Source: CALBPI01 sp038529355
Lineage (GTDB): Bacteria; Pseudomonadota; Gammaproteobacteria; Steroidobacterales; Woeseiaceae
Direction of reading: 5' to 3'
Assembly (NCBI GenBank): GCA_038529355.1
Contig: JBCBDU010000068.1
Span: 1 to 10,053 of the forward strand
Length of the DNA: 10,053 nucleotides
Below, piece by piece: positions 1 through 6,268 of this stretch. Under the pieces are notes generated by a model. It did not search any database. It was not told the origin of the DNA and worked only from the letters and a program-made list of their open reading frames with translations. Position 1 is the stretch's first letter. Each line of letters starts with the position of its first letter. Made by a program: the position numbers and the translations under genes.

Positions 1-647
1 CTTCGGTCGTGCCGAAGATCGTCAGTGTCTTTGATTCCTCCGAAGCGCAGCTGCCATTGCTGACCACGATTCTGATCAGTGCCAGCGAATTCCTGCAGCA
101 ATGGTGGTGGCTGTTGCTCGCCCTCGCTATTGCGGCCGTGTTCGGCATCCGCTACCTGCTGGGTCAACCCGGGCCGCGCGCATGGTGGCACGCGACGCTA
201 CTCAAGATGCCTATCGTCGGCCGACTGACTCGCGGTCTGAACACGGCGCGATTTATGCGCACTTTGAGCATTCTTGCGAGCAGCGGCGTGCCGGTGCTCG
301 AATCGCTGAAGATCGCCGGCGAAGTGATCGAGAGCGTACCGATGCGCAATGCCGTAGATGCAGCGGCCGTCAAGATCCGCGAAGGTGCACCGATTAGTCG
401 CTCATTGAAAGATCAGCGCGTTTTCCCGCCGATGACCATCCATCTGCTGTCCAGTGGCGAGGCGAGCGGCGAGCTGGATGACATGCTCGAGCGGGCGGCC
501 GTCAACCAGGAGCGCGAGACCGAATCGCTGATCACCGGCCTGATGTCTATCGTAGAGCCTGCCATTATCGTGTTCATGGGTCTTATCGTCCTGCTGATCG
601 TACTGGCTATTCTGCTGCCTATCTTCAACATGAATCAGCTGCTCTAG
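1..647 (+). CDS. gspF: Type II secretion system inner-membrane protein GspF, C-terminal part (5' end outside window)
   Basis: GspF is the polytopic platform protein in the inner membrane of the type II secretion system; it contacts the GspE ATPase and the GspL/M complex during pseudopilus assembly. The open frame continues to the left edge (first full codon at 3), so the GTG at 9 is an internal valine, not a start. About 214 residues are visible. A hydrophobic segment with WWWLLLALAIA lies near the start of this part. It is followed by the second T2SSF domain with the family hallmarks EGAPISRSL, FPPMTIHLLSSGEASGELD and a terminal membrane segment ending LPIFNMNQLL, almost the canonical GspF C-terminus. 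The homologue PilC is less likely because of that ending. The protein ends normally. No gspG follows, although gspG often comes next in such operons. Confidence 0.95.
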   Translation, partial: SVVPKIVSVFDSSEAQLPLLTTILISASEFLQQWWWLLLALAIAAVFGIRYLLGQPGPRAWWHATLLKMPIVGRLTRGLNTARFMRTLSILASSGVPVLESLKIAGEVIESVPMRNAVDAAAVKIREGAPISRSLKDQRVFPPMTIHLLSSGEASGELDDMLERAAVNQERETESLITGLMSIVEPAIIVFMGLIVLLIVLAILLPIFNMNQLL

Positions 648-688
648 CAGCCTGCTCAGCCCATACTACCCAGCTGTGACGCCGGTAG

Positions 689-718
689 TTGCGTTATGGC
701 AAAAGTCGGTTATATATT
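689..718 (+). promoter_or_regulatory. Candidate sigma-70 promoter for the acidic small protein gene
   Basis: TTGCGT at 689-694 and TATATT at 713-718 (5 of 6 matches to the -10 consensus) are separated by 18 bases. An overlapping TATATA at 711-716 would give 16. Transcription would begin near 725, leaving a leader of about 50 bases before the ATG at 777. A 6-bp inverted repeat, ACTACC (665-670) and GGTAGT (684-689), abuts the -35 box. It could be a weak end to the gspF transcript or a binding site. Judged by eye only. Confidence 0.4.
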
Positions 719-776
719 CCGCTAGACGATACCGGCGCCGAGGATTTACAGCGCCCAACGGCTATGAGTAAGGCAC

Positions 777-1064
777 ATGAACGTAACCGAACAAGAGACT
801 CCCGACGACGACATCGATGGCGAGATTGAGGAAGACGATTTCGCAACAACCATTGTTATCGAGAACAATGACAACGTCGGTGGTGTGTCGGTCGAAATCA
901 ATGTCGCTGATCTGGTCGCCGATATTGAGAAGGCCAAGGACCCTTCCGATAACGGCGCCAACGCCAGACGCAGGCTCGAAGCGCTAATGGAAGAGAAGCG
1001 TCTGAAGCGGCTGCTGGACGAAGACGATGACTTCGGCATTGAGGATTTGGACGCGCGACAGTAA
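777..1064 (+). CDS. Small, very acidic protein, possibly PA3496-like
   Basis: A 95-residue protein of unknown function with no signal peptide or membrane segment. It begins with a stretch very rich in Asp and Glu (residues 6-21) and has a short hydrophobic middle (about 22-50). A charged helix follows at 62-80 with NARRRLEALMEEKRLKRLLD, and the tail is acidic (DEDDDFGIEDLD). An acidic protein carrying an R-R-R-x-E-x-x-x-E-x-x-x-L helix recalls the small gammaproteobacterial PA3496 family, annotated as putative envelope-integrity proteins. That family name is from memory and the assignment is tentative; this protein is also longer than I would expect. The ATG at 777 follows a short AAGG at 770-773 only 3 bases upstream. 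The gene stands alone after gspF, with its own candidate promoter. Confidence 0.75.
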   Translation: MNVTEQETPDDDIDGEIEEDDFATTIVIENNDNVGGVSVEINVADLVADIEKAKDPSDNGANARRRLEALMEEKRLKRLLDEDDDFGIEDLDARQ

Positions 1065-1287
1065 GCGCAGATTTAGCAGACAGCGTTGATCACCGGTAAG
1101 ATCCTGACGGCATTAGCGCCCAATACCAATTGCTCTGCGACACTTCGGACGTCCGTGTCGTCTCGCTGAGTTCCATAAGCCTTACACACCGAATACTGAC
1201 CGCCAGACGCGCGTCTAATCGGGATGCAGTGCTTTATCGATACCGCATCGCGCGCTGACGTCACGACCCGGCATCGAGCAAAATCAC

Positions 1288-1312
1288 TGGCCGATGATCC
1301 CGGCAACGGCCA
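1288..1312 (-). terminator. Weak hairpin downstream of the HExxH protein gene
   Basis: On the - strand TGGCCG and CGGCCA form a 6-bp stem with a 13-base loop about 30 bases past the stop of the HExxH gene. GTGATTTTG follows the stem, so the T-run is short. This may be a poor rho-independent terminator. The rest of the convergent gap (1065-1341) holds no recognisable gene. Confidence 0.25.
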
Positions 1313-1341
1313 CAGCCTCGCGCGGTAACACTACCGTGCCG

Positions 1342-2124
1342 TTAGCGCGCGAGCAGACCAATTTCCGTGGCAGTTTGCTCGCCAATGACGACACGGCCAA
1401 GGCTTGATGGCATCACTGCCTCAGCAGGTGATGTTGCGATTCGACCCCCCATGATTTCCGCGAAACGCTGCGGATACAGCGGACTTTTCGCTGGTTCAGC
1501 CAAACCATCGGGTGCGACCGGTTGGTTTGAACCAGGATCGTATTTATCCGTCGCACCTATCGTGTGCAACATTTCGTGCGCGATGACGACGTTGTTACGC
1601 TGCACGTTGGTGCGACCGGTGTACGCGTTGACGATACTGTACATGCCGCGCTGAACACCGATGGAATTCTCCAACGCCAACCGCCCGGTCGGTTCGTGGT
1701 AGCGAATGAACACGCGAATGTCCGGTCGGATGTCGTCCAGACCCTTCGTAATGCTGCCTGTCCACCAGCGCATGCGTAGCGACCACAGCATGATCTCGAA
1801 CACGTTGGGTTGATCCGCCAATGTCGGCGGTTGCTCACCGATACTGGGTTTCAGCGTGATTCTGACCGGACGCTCAAGCGAACCCCCATAACGTTGCGTC
1901 TCTCGCTGAAAGAATGTCTCGATCGCGGCAAACGTTTCGTCAGTCAGTGACGCGATGTGCTCACGCGTGCCCGCGCTGGCATCGGCATGAATCGGATACA
2001 CGCTAACCCACAGGCTGTCGTTCCAGTCTGTGCTGCGCACCTGTGATAGCCACGCATCCAGCGCAACGAACAGCAGGATCGCCGACAGGATGGTAATGCG
2101 AATGAGCTTGAACATACTTGCCAT
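1342..2124 (-). CDS. Membrane-anchored HExxH putative zinc metallopeptidase, uncharacterised family
   Basis: With the ATG at 2124 the product is 260 residues. One N-terminal hydrophobic segment (about residues 6-26, ITILSAILLFVALDAWL) should anchor it in the inner membrane with the remainder in the periplasm. The central feature is AHEMLHTIGATDKYDP, a classical HExxH site with zinc ligands H183 and H187 and catalytic E184. The conserved-looking stretches AEPAKSPLYPQ and AEIMGGR follow; the Glu of AEIMGGR is a possible third ligand (inference). I recognise this layout from hypothetical gammaproteobacterial proteins but know no assigned function or substrate. Alternative starts are a TTG at 2142 and an ATG at 2115; none has a clear Shine-Dalgarno, and the ATG at 2115 still gives a complete signal anchor. 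It is a single gene downstream of the universal stress gene, with a 250-base gap. Confidence 0.85.
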   Translation of the reverse strand: MASMFKLIRITILSAILLFVALDAWLSQVRSTDWNDSLWVSVYPIHADASAGTREHIASLTDETFAAIETFFQRETQRYGGSLERPVRITLKPSIGEQPPTLADQPNVFEIMLWSLRMRWWTGSITKGLDDIRPDIRVFIRYHEPTGRLALENSIGVQRGMYSIVNAYTGRTNVQRNNVVIAHEMLHTIGATDKYDPGSNQPVAPDGLAEPAKSPLYPQRFAEIMGGRIATSPAEAVMPSSLGRVVIGEQTATEIGLLAR

Positions 2125-2290
2125 TGAGCCAGAGAACGGCAAGCGATTCGTGAACCGATTCTACAAAACGAGCAATTTCGATATAAGGGGAACAATTCGC
2201 ATGAAAACGCTTCCATATCGATTTCGGCGTGGCAATGGCAAAGTCAAGGTCAGCCCGACGCTGCGAAACTGTCACAGTAAACGACGCAGC

Positions 2291-2321
2291 CGCCGTCCTG
2301 TATCGCTGACGTATGACGGCG
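2291..2321. repeat. Inverted repeat in the gap between the stress gene and the HExxH gene
   Basis: CGCCGTC (2291-2297) and GACGGCG (2315-2321) are perfect 7-base inverted copies around a 17-base loop. A shorter one, CCGTC/GACGG, overlaps the stop of the universal stress gene. Neither has a T-run on either strand, so termination is possible but unproven. I see no gene in 2125-2377. Confidence 0.3.
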
Positions 2322-2377
2322 TTGTGCTTACGAGACAGGCCTTCAATACCGTGCTGGCGATCTTAGCGCTCCGCCGT

Positions 2378-2836
2378 CTAGCGTACGACGGTCACTGCGC
2401 AAGGTGCCCGATTGACAACGGCCATACTGACACTGCCCAGTAACGCTGCCTTGATCGCACTACGGCCATGCGAGCCAATGACAATCAAATCTACCGCGTG
2501 TTCGGCGGCGAAATCGCAAATTTGTGTTGCCGGATGCCCCCACACCTGCACCTGTGCGGCGGATTCAGACAGTTGGCCGATAACATCGACGGCGTTGCGC
2601 AGCGCCGTTGACTCCGTATGCTGTTCGATAGAGGCGCGAGCGGTATCAACAGACGACACGTCGTCACGAAAATCGATACTTTGCCAGGCCAGCGGCACGA
2701 CCAGTTGATCGTCCAGCACTGAGATAATCGTTACGCGAGCGTTTACGGCGCGTGCCAAATCGCCACCAAATGCAGCGGCTTTCGCAGCTTGCTCGGATCC
2801 GTCAGTCGCAATCAGGATGTGGTCAAGGTCTGACAT
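2378..2836 (-). CDS. Universal stress protein, UspA family, ATP-binding type
   Basis: A single-domain cytoplasmic universal stress protein of 152 residues, the usual family length. The N-terminus MSDLDHILIATDGS is the typical first strand and nucleotide-binding loop (D12, S14). The C-terminal signature GSHG (121-124), then nine residues, then GS (134-135) is the G-2x-G-9x-G-S/T motif that marks the ATP-binding branch (MJ0577-like). The protein ends on the usual last strand, APCAVTVVR. The ATG at 2836 was chosen because it puts the family start where expected; an in-frame ATG at 2881 would add 15 atypical residues. The start has only a weak upstream GGTG. Such proteins usually form dimers and are induced by growth arrest or stress; the partner here is unknown. 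It is transcribed alone. Confidence 0.93.
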   Translation of the reverse strand: MSDLDHILIATDGSEQAAKAAAFGGDLARAVNARVTIISVLDDQLVVPLAWQSIDFRDDVSSVDTARASIEQHTESTALRNAVDVIGQLSESAAQVQVWGHPATQICDFAAEHAVDLIVIGSHGRSAIKAALLGSVSMAVVNRAPCAVTVVR

Positions 2837-2912
2837 GTCATACGCACCGTTCGCCAAACATGCTGCCAGTATCCGTTGCATTCGCGCTCGAGCCTATCGC
2901 GGCAGACCGAAG

Positions 2913-2940
2913 CTCATATCAGGGAAAACCACCATTGCAA
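2913..2940 (-). promoter_or_regulatory. Candidate promoter of the universal stress gene
   Basis: On the - strand TTGCAA (2940-2935) and TATGAG (2918-2913) are spaced by 16 bases, each matching 4 of 6 consensus positions. The start of transcription would be near 2906, about 70 bases before the ATG at 2836. An in-frame upstream ATG at 2881 would lie within this leader. Confidence 0.35.
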
Positions 2941-2947
2941 GTTTTCC
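2923..2947. repeat. Perfect 7-bp inverted repeat over the stress-gene promoter
   Basis: GGAAAAC (2923-2929) and GTTTTCC (2941-2947) flank an 11-base spacer, giving half-sites centred 18 bases apart. They cover the predicted -35 element. The geometry fits a dimeric regulator site better than a terminator. No regulator is known from the sequence. Confidence 0.35.
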
Positions 2948-2986
2948 ACTTTCCGAATAACGCAGCGAATCGGCGTCATTTTCGTT

Positions 2987-3499
2987 TTAGGTCGATGATG
3001 ACAATGTGACCATTTTCTTGATCGTGTTCATGTTACGCGCCGTGCCATTCTTGGCCGCTGCGATCCTCAGTCGAGAGTTCCCCATGCCCTCATCATAGAA
3101 CACATAGAGTTCCTTCTCGCCGAGCACAATCTGCTCATTACGCTGCCCCGACACAGTCCGCAGCGTATCGGCATGCGGTTTTTCATCCAACAGAATCGCC
3201 ATCGTGAAGTTCGGTTTTTCGTCCGGGAACGGGTTCGCCGCCAGAACGCGCTTGATGTCGGCCGATGTGCGGACAATCACGCCGATCGGTTTGCCAGCGT
3301 AGCGTTCAAGGGCGTTCTCCAACGCCGTTTTCGCAGCGCTTGCGCTTAGCACGCTACGAAAGACGACATTCCCGCTGGCGATATAGGTTTTCACATCGCT
3401 GAAGCCCAAACGCTCGCATATTGCTCGCAGATCTTTCATCGGCAGCTTACCGGTGCCACCGACATTCACCGCACGAAGAAAGGCTACATAGGTGGCCAT
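2987..3499 (-). CDS. DUF1697 family protein
   Basis: A 170-residue cytoplasmic protein with the full set of DUF1697 hallmarks: FLRAVNVGGTGKLPM near the start (RAVNVGG at 9-15), TYIASGNVVF (38-47), the central NPFPDEKP region and GTARNMNTIKKM near the C-terminus (152-163). Length matches the family, which is widespread in bacteria and has no established biochemical role. The start at 3499 is secure: AGGGGGAGGT lies at 3510-3501, directly upstream of the ATG. This is one of the strongest ribosome binding sites in the window. The usual family Trp in the TARNW segment is Met157 here. The gene is not linked to a neighbour by overlap and looks monocistronic. Confidence 0.92.
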   Translation of the reverse strand: MATYVAFLRAVNVGGTGKLPMKDLRAICERLGFSDVKTYIASGNVVFRSVLSASAAKTALENALERYAGKPIGVIVRTSADIKRVLAANPFPDEKPNFTMAILLDEKPHADTLRTVSGQRNEQIVLGEKELYVFYDEGMGNSRLRIAAAKNGTARNMNTIKKMVTLSSST

Positions 3500-3846
3500 G
3501 ACCTCCCCCTAAAATTACCGACACCGAAAGCACCCCAACGGCTGCATAGCGTGCCTGATCGATCAGACATGCGCACCTACCAAATGTCACTGAACAGACG
3601 TGTGCCTGCAATACAGGGCGAAGCAGCGACTGTACGCGGTCGTGCCGGGCCTACAATTGTCGCCACTCAGAGGATCGTTGAACGACCTCGCCGCGCTATC
3701 TTCATCACGCTAGCCATTTGCCTTACGAGGAGCGTGAAAACTTGGCATTTCATAGCGTCGGCCTCGACAAGCCTGAATGCCTGTCCTTTGGCGGCGCAAG
3801 TGTCCCGACAGCTCACCCGTGATCAGCGCCGCGGCTCCGGTCATTG
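3500..3846. other. 347-base gap between the sensor kinase gene and the DUF1697 gene
   Basis: No protein family is recognisable in any frame. A + strand open frame from a GTG at 3551 to 3850 encodes 99 Arg-rich residues without domain, signal or ribosome site, and it overlaps the end of the kinase gene, so it was not called. The stretch must hold the 3' end of the kinase operon transcript and the promoter of DUF1697. A 12-base perfect palindrome, CTGATCGATCAG (3555-3566), lies about 56 bases upstream of the DUF1697 start. TCGTTGAACGA near 3677 is a second short dyad. No convincing -35/-10 pair or U-tract terminator was found. Confidence 0.5.
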
Positions 3847-5148
3847 CTAATCATGCCCGTGGCCGGCCACCCGCGGCCACATGATGACGAATTTCGCGCC
3901 ACCGATATCCGATGATGCGGCCACGGTGGCCTCACCGCCGTGCAGGCTCGCAATGCGGCTGACGATGGCCAATCCCAAACCAAATCCGCCGGTTTCGCGG
4001 TTACGACTGGTATCCAAACGCGTGAAGGCCTTGAACACAGACTCACGCTGCGCGGCCGGAATGCCCTCGCCATCATCCTCCACACTGATCACGAAACGGG
4101 CCGCCTCGGCATGTGCCGTCACACGCACCCTTGCCGCGGCGTATCGCGATGCATTGACGACAAGATTGCTCACAGCCATACCCATCAGGCGCGCGTCCAT
4201 GACGAACAGTTCCCCGTCAGAGGCGATGACCTCCAACGCCTTGTCAGTTGGACCACACCTGCCAAGCGTTTGATCAAGCCAGTTGCGCACCGGCGTGTCG
4301 AACCAGTCCATGCGCTGCTCCGGATGATCCAAACGTGCGTAATTGAGCATGCTCGCGATCAAGTGATCAATTTCCTGAACATCATCGCCCATCGCGGCCA
4401 GTTGCTGGCGCAGTGCCGCATTCCCATTCTCGCCCGCCACAGCCAATGCGAAACGAATACGCGCTAATGGCGTACGCATCTCATGCGACAACGCCGTTGT
4501 CAGTTCCTTCTGAGCCCGAATCAGTCCGCTGATTCTTTGCGACATTTGGTCCAGGTTTTTGGCCAAACTGGTCAATTGCGTCGTTTTCGCTGCTGTCGCC
4601 AGAGGTACGCGGTAGTCGGCGGCAAAGCGCTGCGATGCGTGTGTCAGCAAATTCAAATCACGTAACACCGGTCGCAGCCACAGGCCGATAATGACAAACA
4701 CGCACAGATAGAACAGCGGTGGCACGAAGCGCAACACTGGATTCTCCCGAGGCACATCAACCGGTCCCAACAACAGCGTCAAATCCGAGCTCGGCAGCAC
4801 TTTCAGATAGCTGACGCGCCCGGTGTCGTCGACCAGGCGTTGTAACTCACTGTTGGTAGCAGGCATCGAAGCAATCTGTGCTTCGGCCAGCAGCTGAACA
4901 CCAATGCCAATCTCTCGCTGCAGTTTCTCGACTGCGCCGCTGCGCTCACTCTCGTCGTGAGCGCGAAGCTCACGCTCAATCAGCTGCAACGTCGACGCGA
5001 GCCAGCGGTCCTCGCCAGTCTCAAGTTTTGCCTGTAGTTTTGAAAAACCGAAATCCAGAACTGTCGCGGTAGCGATCAGACCGACGACAACAAACAGGTA
5101 GGAGCGAAACAAGAGTCGGTTGTGACGCGCGAGTTGACCGTCTTTCAT
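3847..5148 (-). CDS. Sensor histidine kinase, RstB-like
   Basis: Membrane sensor of the two-component pair, 433 residues. The N-terminus has a transmembrane segment at about 14-33. A periplasmic part of about 105 residues follows, then a second transmembrane segment at about 139-158 and a HAMP-like linker (160-212). The HisKA helix carries SHEMRTPLAR with phosphoacceptor H222. The ATPase domain has the N box (N328, N332 in NLVVNASRY), G1 (DDGEGI, 358-363), F box (FKAFTRLD) and G2 (GGFGLGLAI, 387-395). All catalytic motifs are intact. The start at 5148 is the ATG of an ATGA overlap with the regulator stop; a longer frame from 5196 would overlap the regulator by 52 bases and was rejected. The kinase should phosphorylate D56 of the neighbouring regulator. 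The similarity is to the RstB/EnvZ class, and the input signal is unknown. Confidence 0.95.
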   Translation of the reverse strand: MKDGQLARHNRLLFRSYLFVVVGLIATATVLDFGFSKLQAKLETGEDRWLASTLQLIERELRAHDESERSGAVEKLQREIGIGVQLLAEAQIASMPATNSELQRLVDDTGRVSYLKVLPSSDLTLLLGPVDVPRENPVLRFVPPLFYLCVFVIIGLWLRPVLRDLNLLTHASQRFAADYRVPLATAAKTTQLTSLAKNLDQMSQRISGLIRAQKELTTALSHEMRTPLARIRFALAVAGENGNAALRQQLAAMGDDVQEIDHLIASMLNYARLDHPEQRMDWFDTPVRNWLDQTLGRCGPTDKALEVIASDGELFVMDARLMGMAVSNLVVNASRYAAARVRVTAHAEAARFVISVEDDGEGIPAAQRESVFKAFTRLDTSRNRETGGFGLGLAIVSRIASLHGGEATVAASSDIGGAKFVIMWPRVAGHGHD

Positions 5149-5864
5149 CCACCGCAATCCCAAGCGTCCGGCACCAGAATATAGCCTTTCCCCCAAACGG
5201 TCTTGATACGCCGCGCTTGCTCCGCGCGATCTCCAAGCTTGCGGCGCAACTTGGAAATACGCCCGTCAATAGATCGGTCAGTCCCGTCATACTCGAGCCC
5301 GCGCATGCGCTGAAAGATTTCCTCGCGGCTGAGTACCTGACCTGCGTTACGCGCCAGTATTACCAGCAATTCAAACTCTTGTGTTGTCAAAGCAATCGAG
5401 GTTGCGCCAACGCTCACCGACTGCGCACTTTCGCTGATGCGTAAATCGCCGATGACGATGTCGCTGGGCATCCCTTGCCGTCGGCCAGGCAACTGCGTGC
5501 GTCGTAACAGTGCGCGCACACGGGCAAGCAACACAATCGGATCTGCCGGTTTTGCTACGTAGTCATCAGCACCCGCTTCGAGCCCGATCACCTGATCGAT
5601 ATCTGAATCTCTCGCTGTAAAAATGATGATTGGACCACTGTAGAATTCCCGCAATTCCCGGCACAGCGTTAGCCCGTCTTTGCCGGGTAACATCAAATCG
5701 AGTAAAACGATTCGTGGCTGCTCGGCACGAAACCTCGCGATCGCTTGCTCTCCATCAGATTCAATAACGACGCTGAGCCCGTTTTGCTCGAAATAGCATG
5801 CCGTCAACTGTGCTAGCCGGCGATCATCCTCTACCAACAAGATATCTAACGCCGAGCGGCTCAT
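5145..5864 (-). CDS. OmpR-class response regulator, RstA-like
   Basis: A 239-residue transcription factor. The receiver domain (about 6-122) has the acidic pocket E12-D13-D14, phosphoacceptor D56 in LLDLMLPGKDG, T83 and K105, all intact. The stretch GKDGLTLCRELREFYSGPI resembles RstA closely. The winged-helix DNA-binding domain (about 136-232) ends with the recognition helix region SIDGRISKLRRKLGD and the wing KTVWGKGYIL. The start at 5864 overlaps the stop of the DUF3019 gene as ATGA, and its own stop overlaps the kinase ATG in the same way, so three genes are translationally chained. A TTG start at 5876 was rejected. The likely targets are its own operon promoter above 7111 and perhaps the divergent lipoprotein gene, by analogy with autoregulated OmpR-class systems. 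Confidence 0.95.
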   Translation of the reverse strand: MSRSALDILLVEDDRRLAQLTACYFEQNGLSVVIESDGEQAIARFRAEQPRIVLLDLMLPGKDGLTLCRELREFYSGPIIIFTARDSDIDQVIGLEAGADDYVAKPADPIVLLARVRALLRRTQLPGRRQGMPSDIVIGDLRISESAQSVSVGATSIALTTQEFELLVILARNAGQVLSREEIFQRMRGLEYDGTDRSIDGRISKLRRKLGDRAEQARRIKTVWGKGYILVPDAWDCGG

Positions 5865-6265
5865 AGCAAATCCCAAACACGACGGTTACGTCGCCGACGA
5901 CGCCGGTCGCCGTTGTCCAATCTCAAAACTTCAACGGTCGCGTTAGCCAGTCGGACATCATCGCTCTCTTCAGTCATCCAGTATTCAAACGTCTCGACCA
6001 CACTGCGTTCATCACTGAGCTCACCAATATTAACATCGCGCCAACATCGCACCGCTTCGCGACTACGCTCAACGTACAGGCAAAAACCACCCGGTTCGCC
6101 GCTCTCCCACTGCAGCAGAAACTGCGCGTCGCAAACAGGCGTTTGCCGGTCGACAATGCACAGTGACGGCGTCACCGTTAGCAGCAGCGTCGGCGTTTCG
6201 GCAGTATCCGCGCGCAGCGTCTGACCGCAACAGACGAACGCGATTGTCACAATCACCCATCGCAC
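5861..6265 (-). CDS. DUF3019 family exported protein
   Basis: A 134-residue protein with a short signal peptide (hydrophobic residues 4-14, possible cleavage after LRA at residue 19). The mature part carries C36, C45, C62 and C74, which could make two disulfides in the periplasm. The pattern LTVTPSLC, FLLQWES, FCLYV, CWRD and a C-terminal Arg-rich strand ending RRVWDLL fits DUF3019, a family known mostly from marine gammaproteobacteria and without a proven role. The tail has six Arg in a row (121-126). The start is a GTG, 3 bases after the stop of the mipA-like gene. A GTG three codons later is an alternative with better spacing from AGGCGG, though it would lose the basic residue of the signal peptide. 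The stop overlaps the regulator ATG. Given the operon, it may be an accessory of the sensor (inference). Confidence 0.85.
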   Translation of the reverse strand: MRWVIVTIAFVCCGQTLRADTAETPTLLLTVTPSLCIVDRQTPVCDAQFLLQWESGEPGGFCLYVERSREAVRCWRDVNIGELSDERSVVETFEYWMTEESDDVRLANATVEVLRLDNGDRRRRRRNRRVWDLL

Positions 6266-6268
6266 CGC

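Noticed and set aside
9..647. GTG at 9 as a start codon giving a complete 212-residue gene
   Set aside because: The frame is open to the left edge and the sequence is the C-terminal part of GspF, whose family is about 400 residues long.
2003..2275. A 90-residue - strand open frame upstream of the HExxH gene
   Set aside because: It overlaps the HExxH coding sequence in another frame and resembles no known protein.
2030..2443. A 137-residue + strand open frame
   Set aside because: It is antisense to the HExxH gene start and the end of the universal stress gene, with no domain or ribosome site.
3650..3700. Possible integron attC or mobile-element end in the gap near TCGTTGAACGA
   Set aside because: No RYYYAAC/GTTRRRY core pair, no integrase gene and no target duplication were found.
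3551..3850. A 99-residue + strand open frame
   Set aside because: No family resemblance, no ribosome site, Arg-rich random-looking composition, and overlap with the 3' end of the kinase gene.
5149..5196. An extended kinase start at 5196
   Set aside because: It would overlap the regulator by 52 bases; the ATG at 5148 in an ATGA overlap is a far better start.
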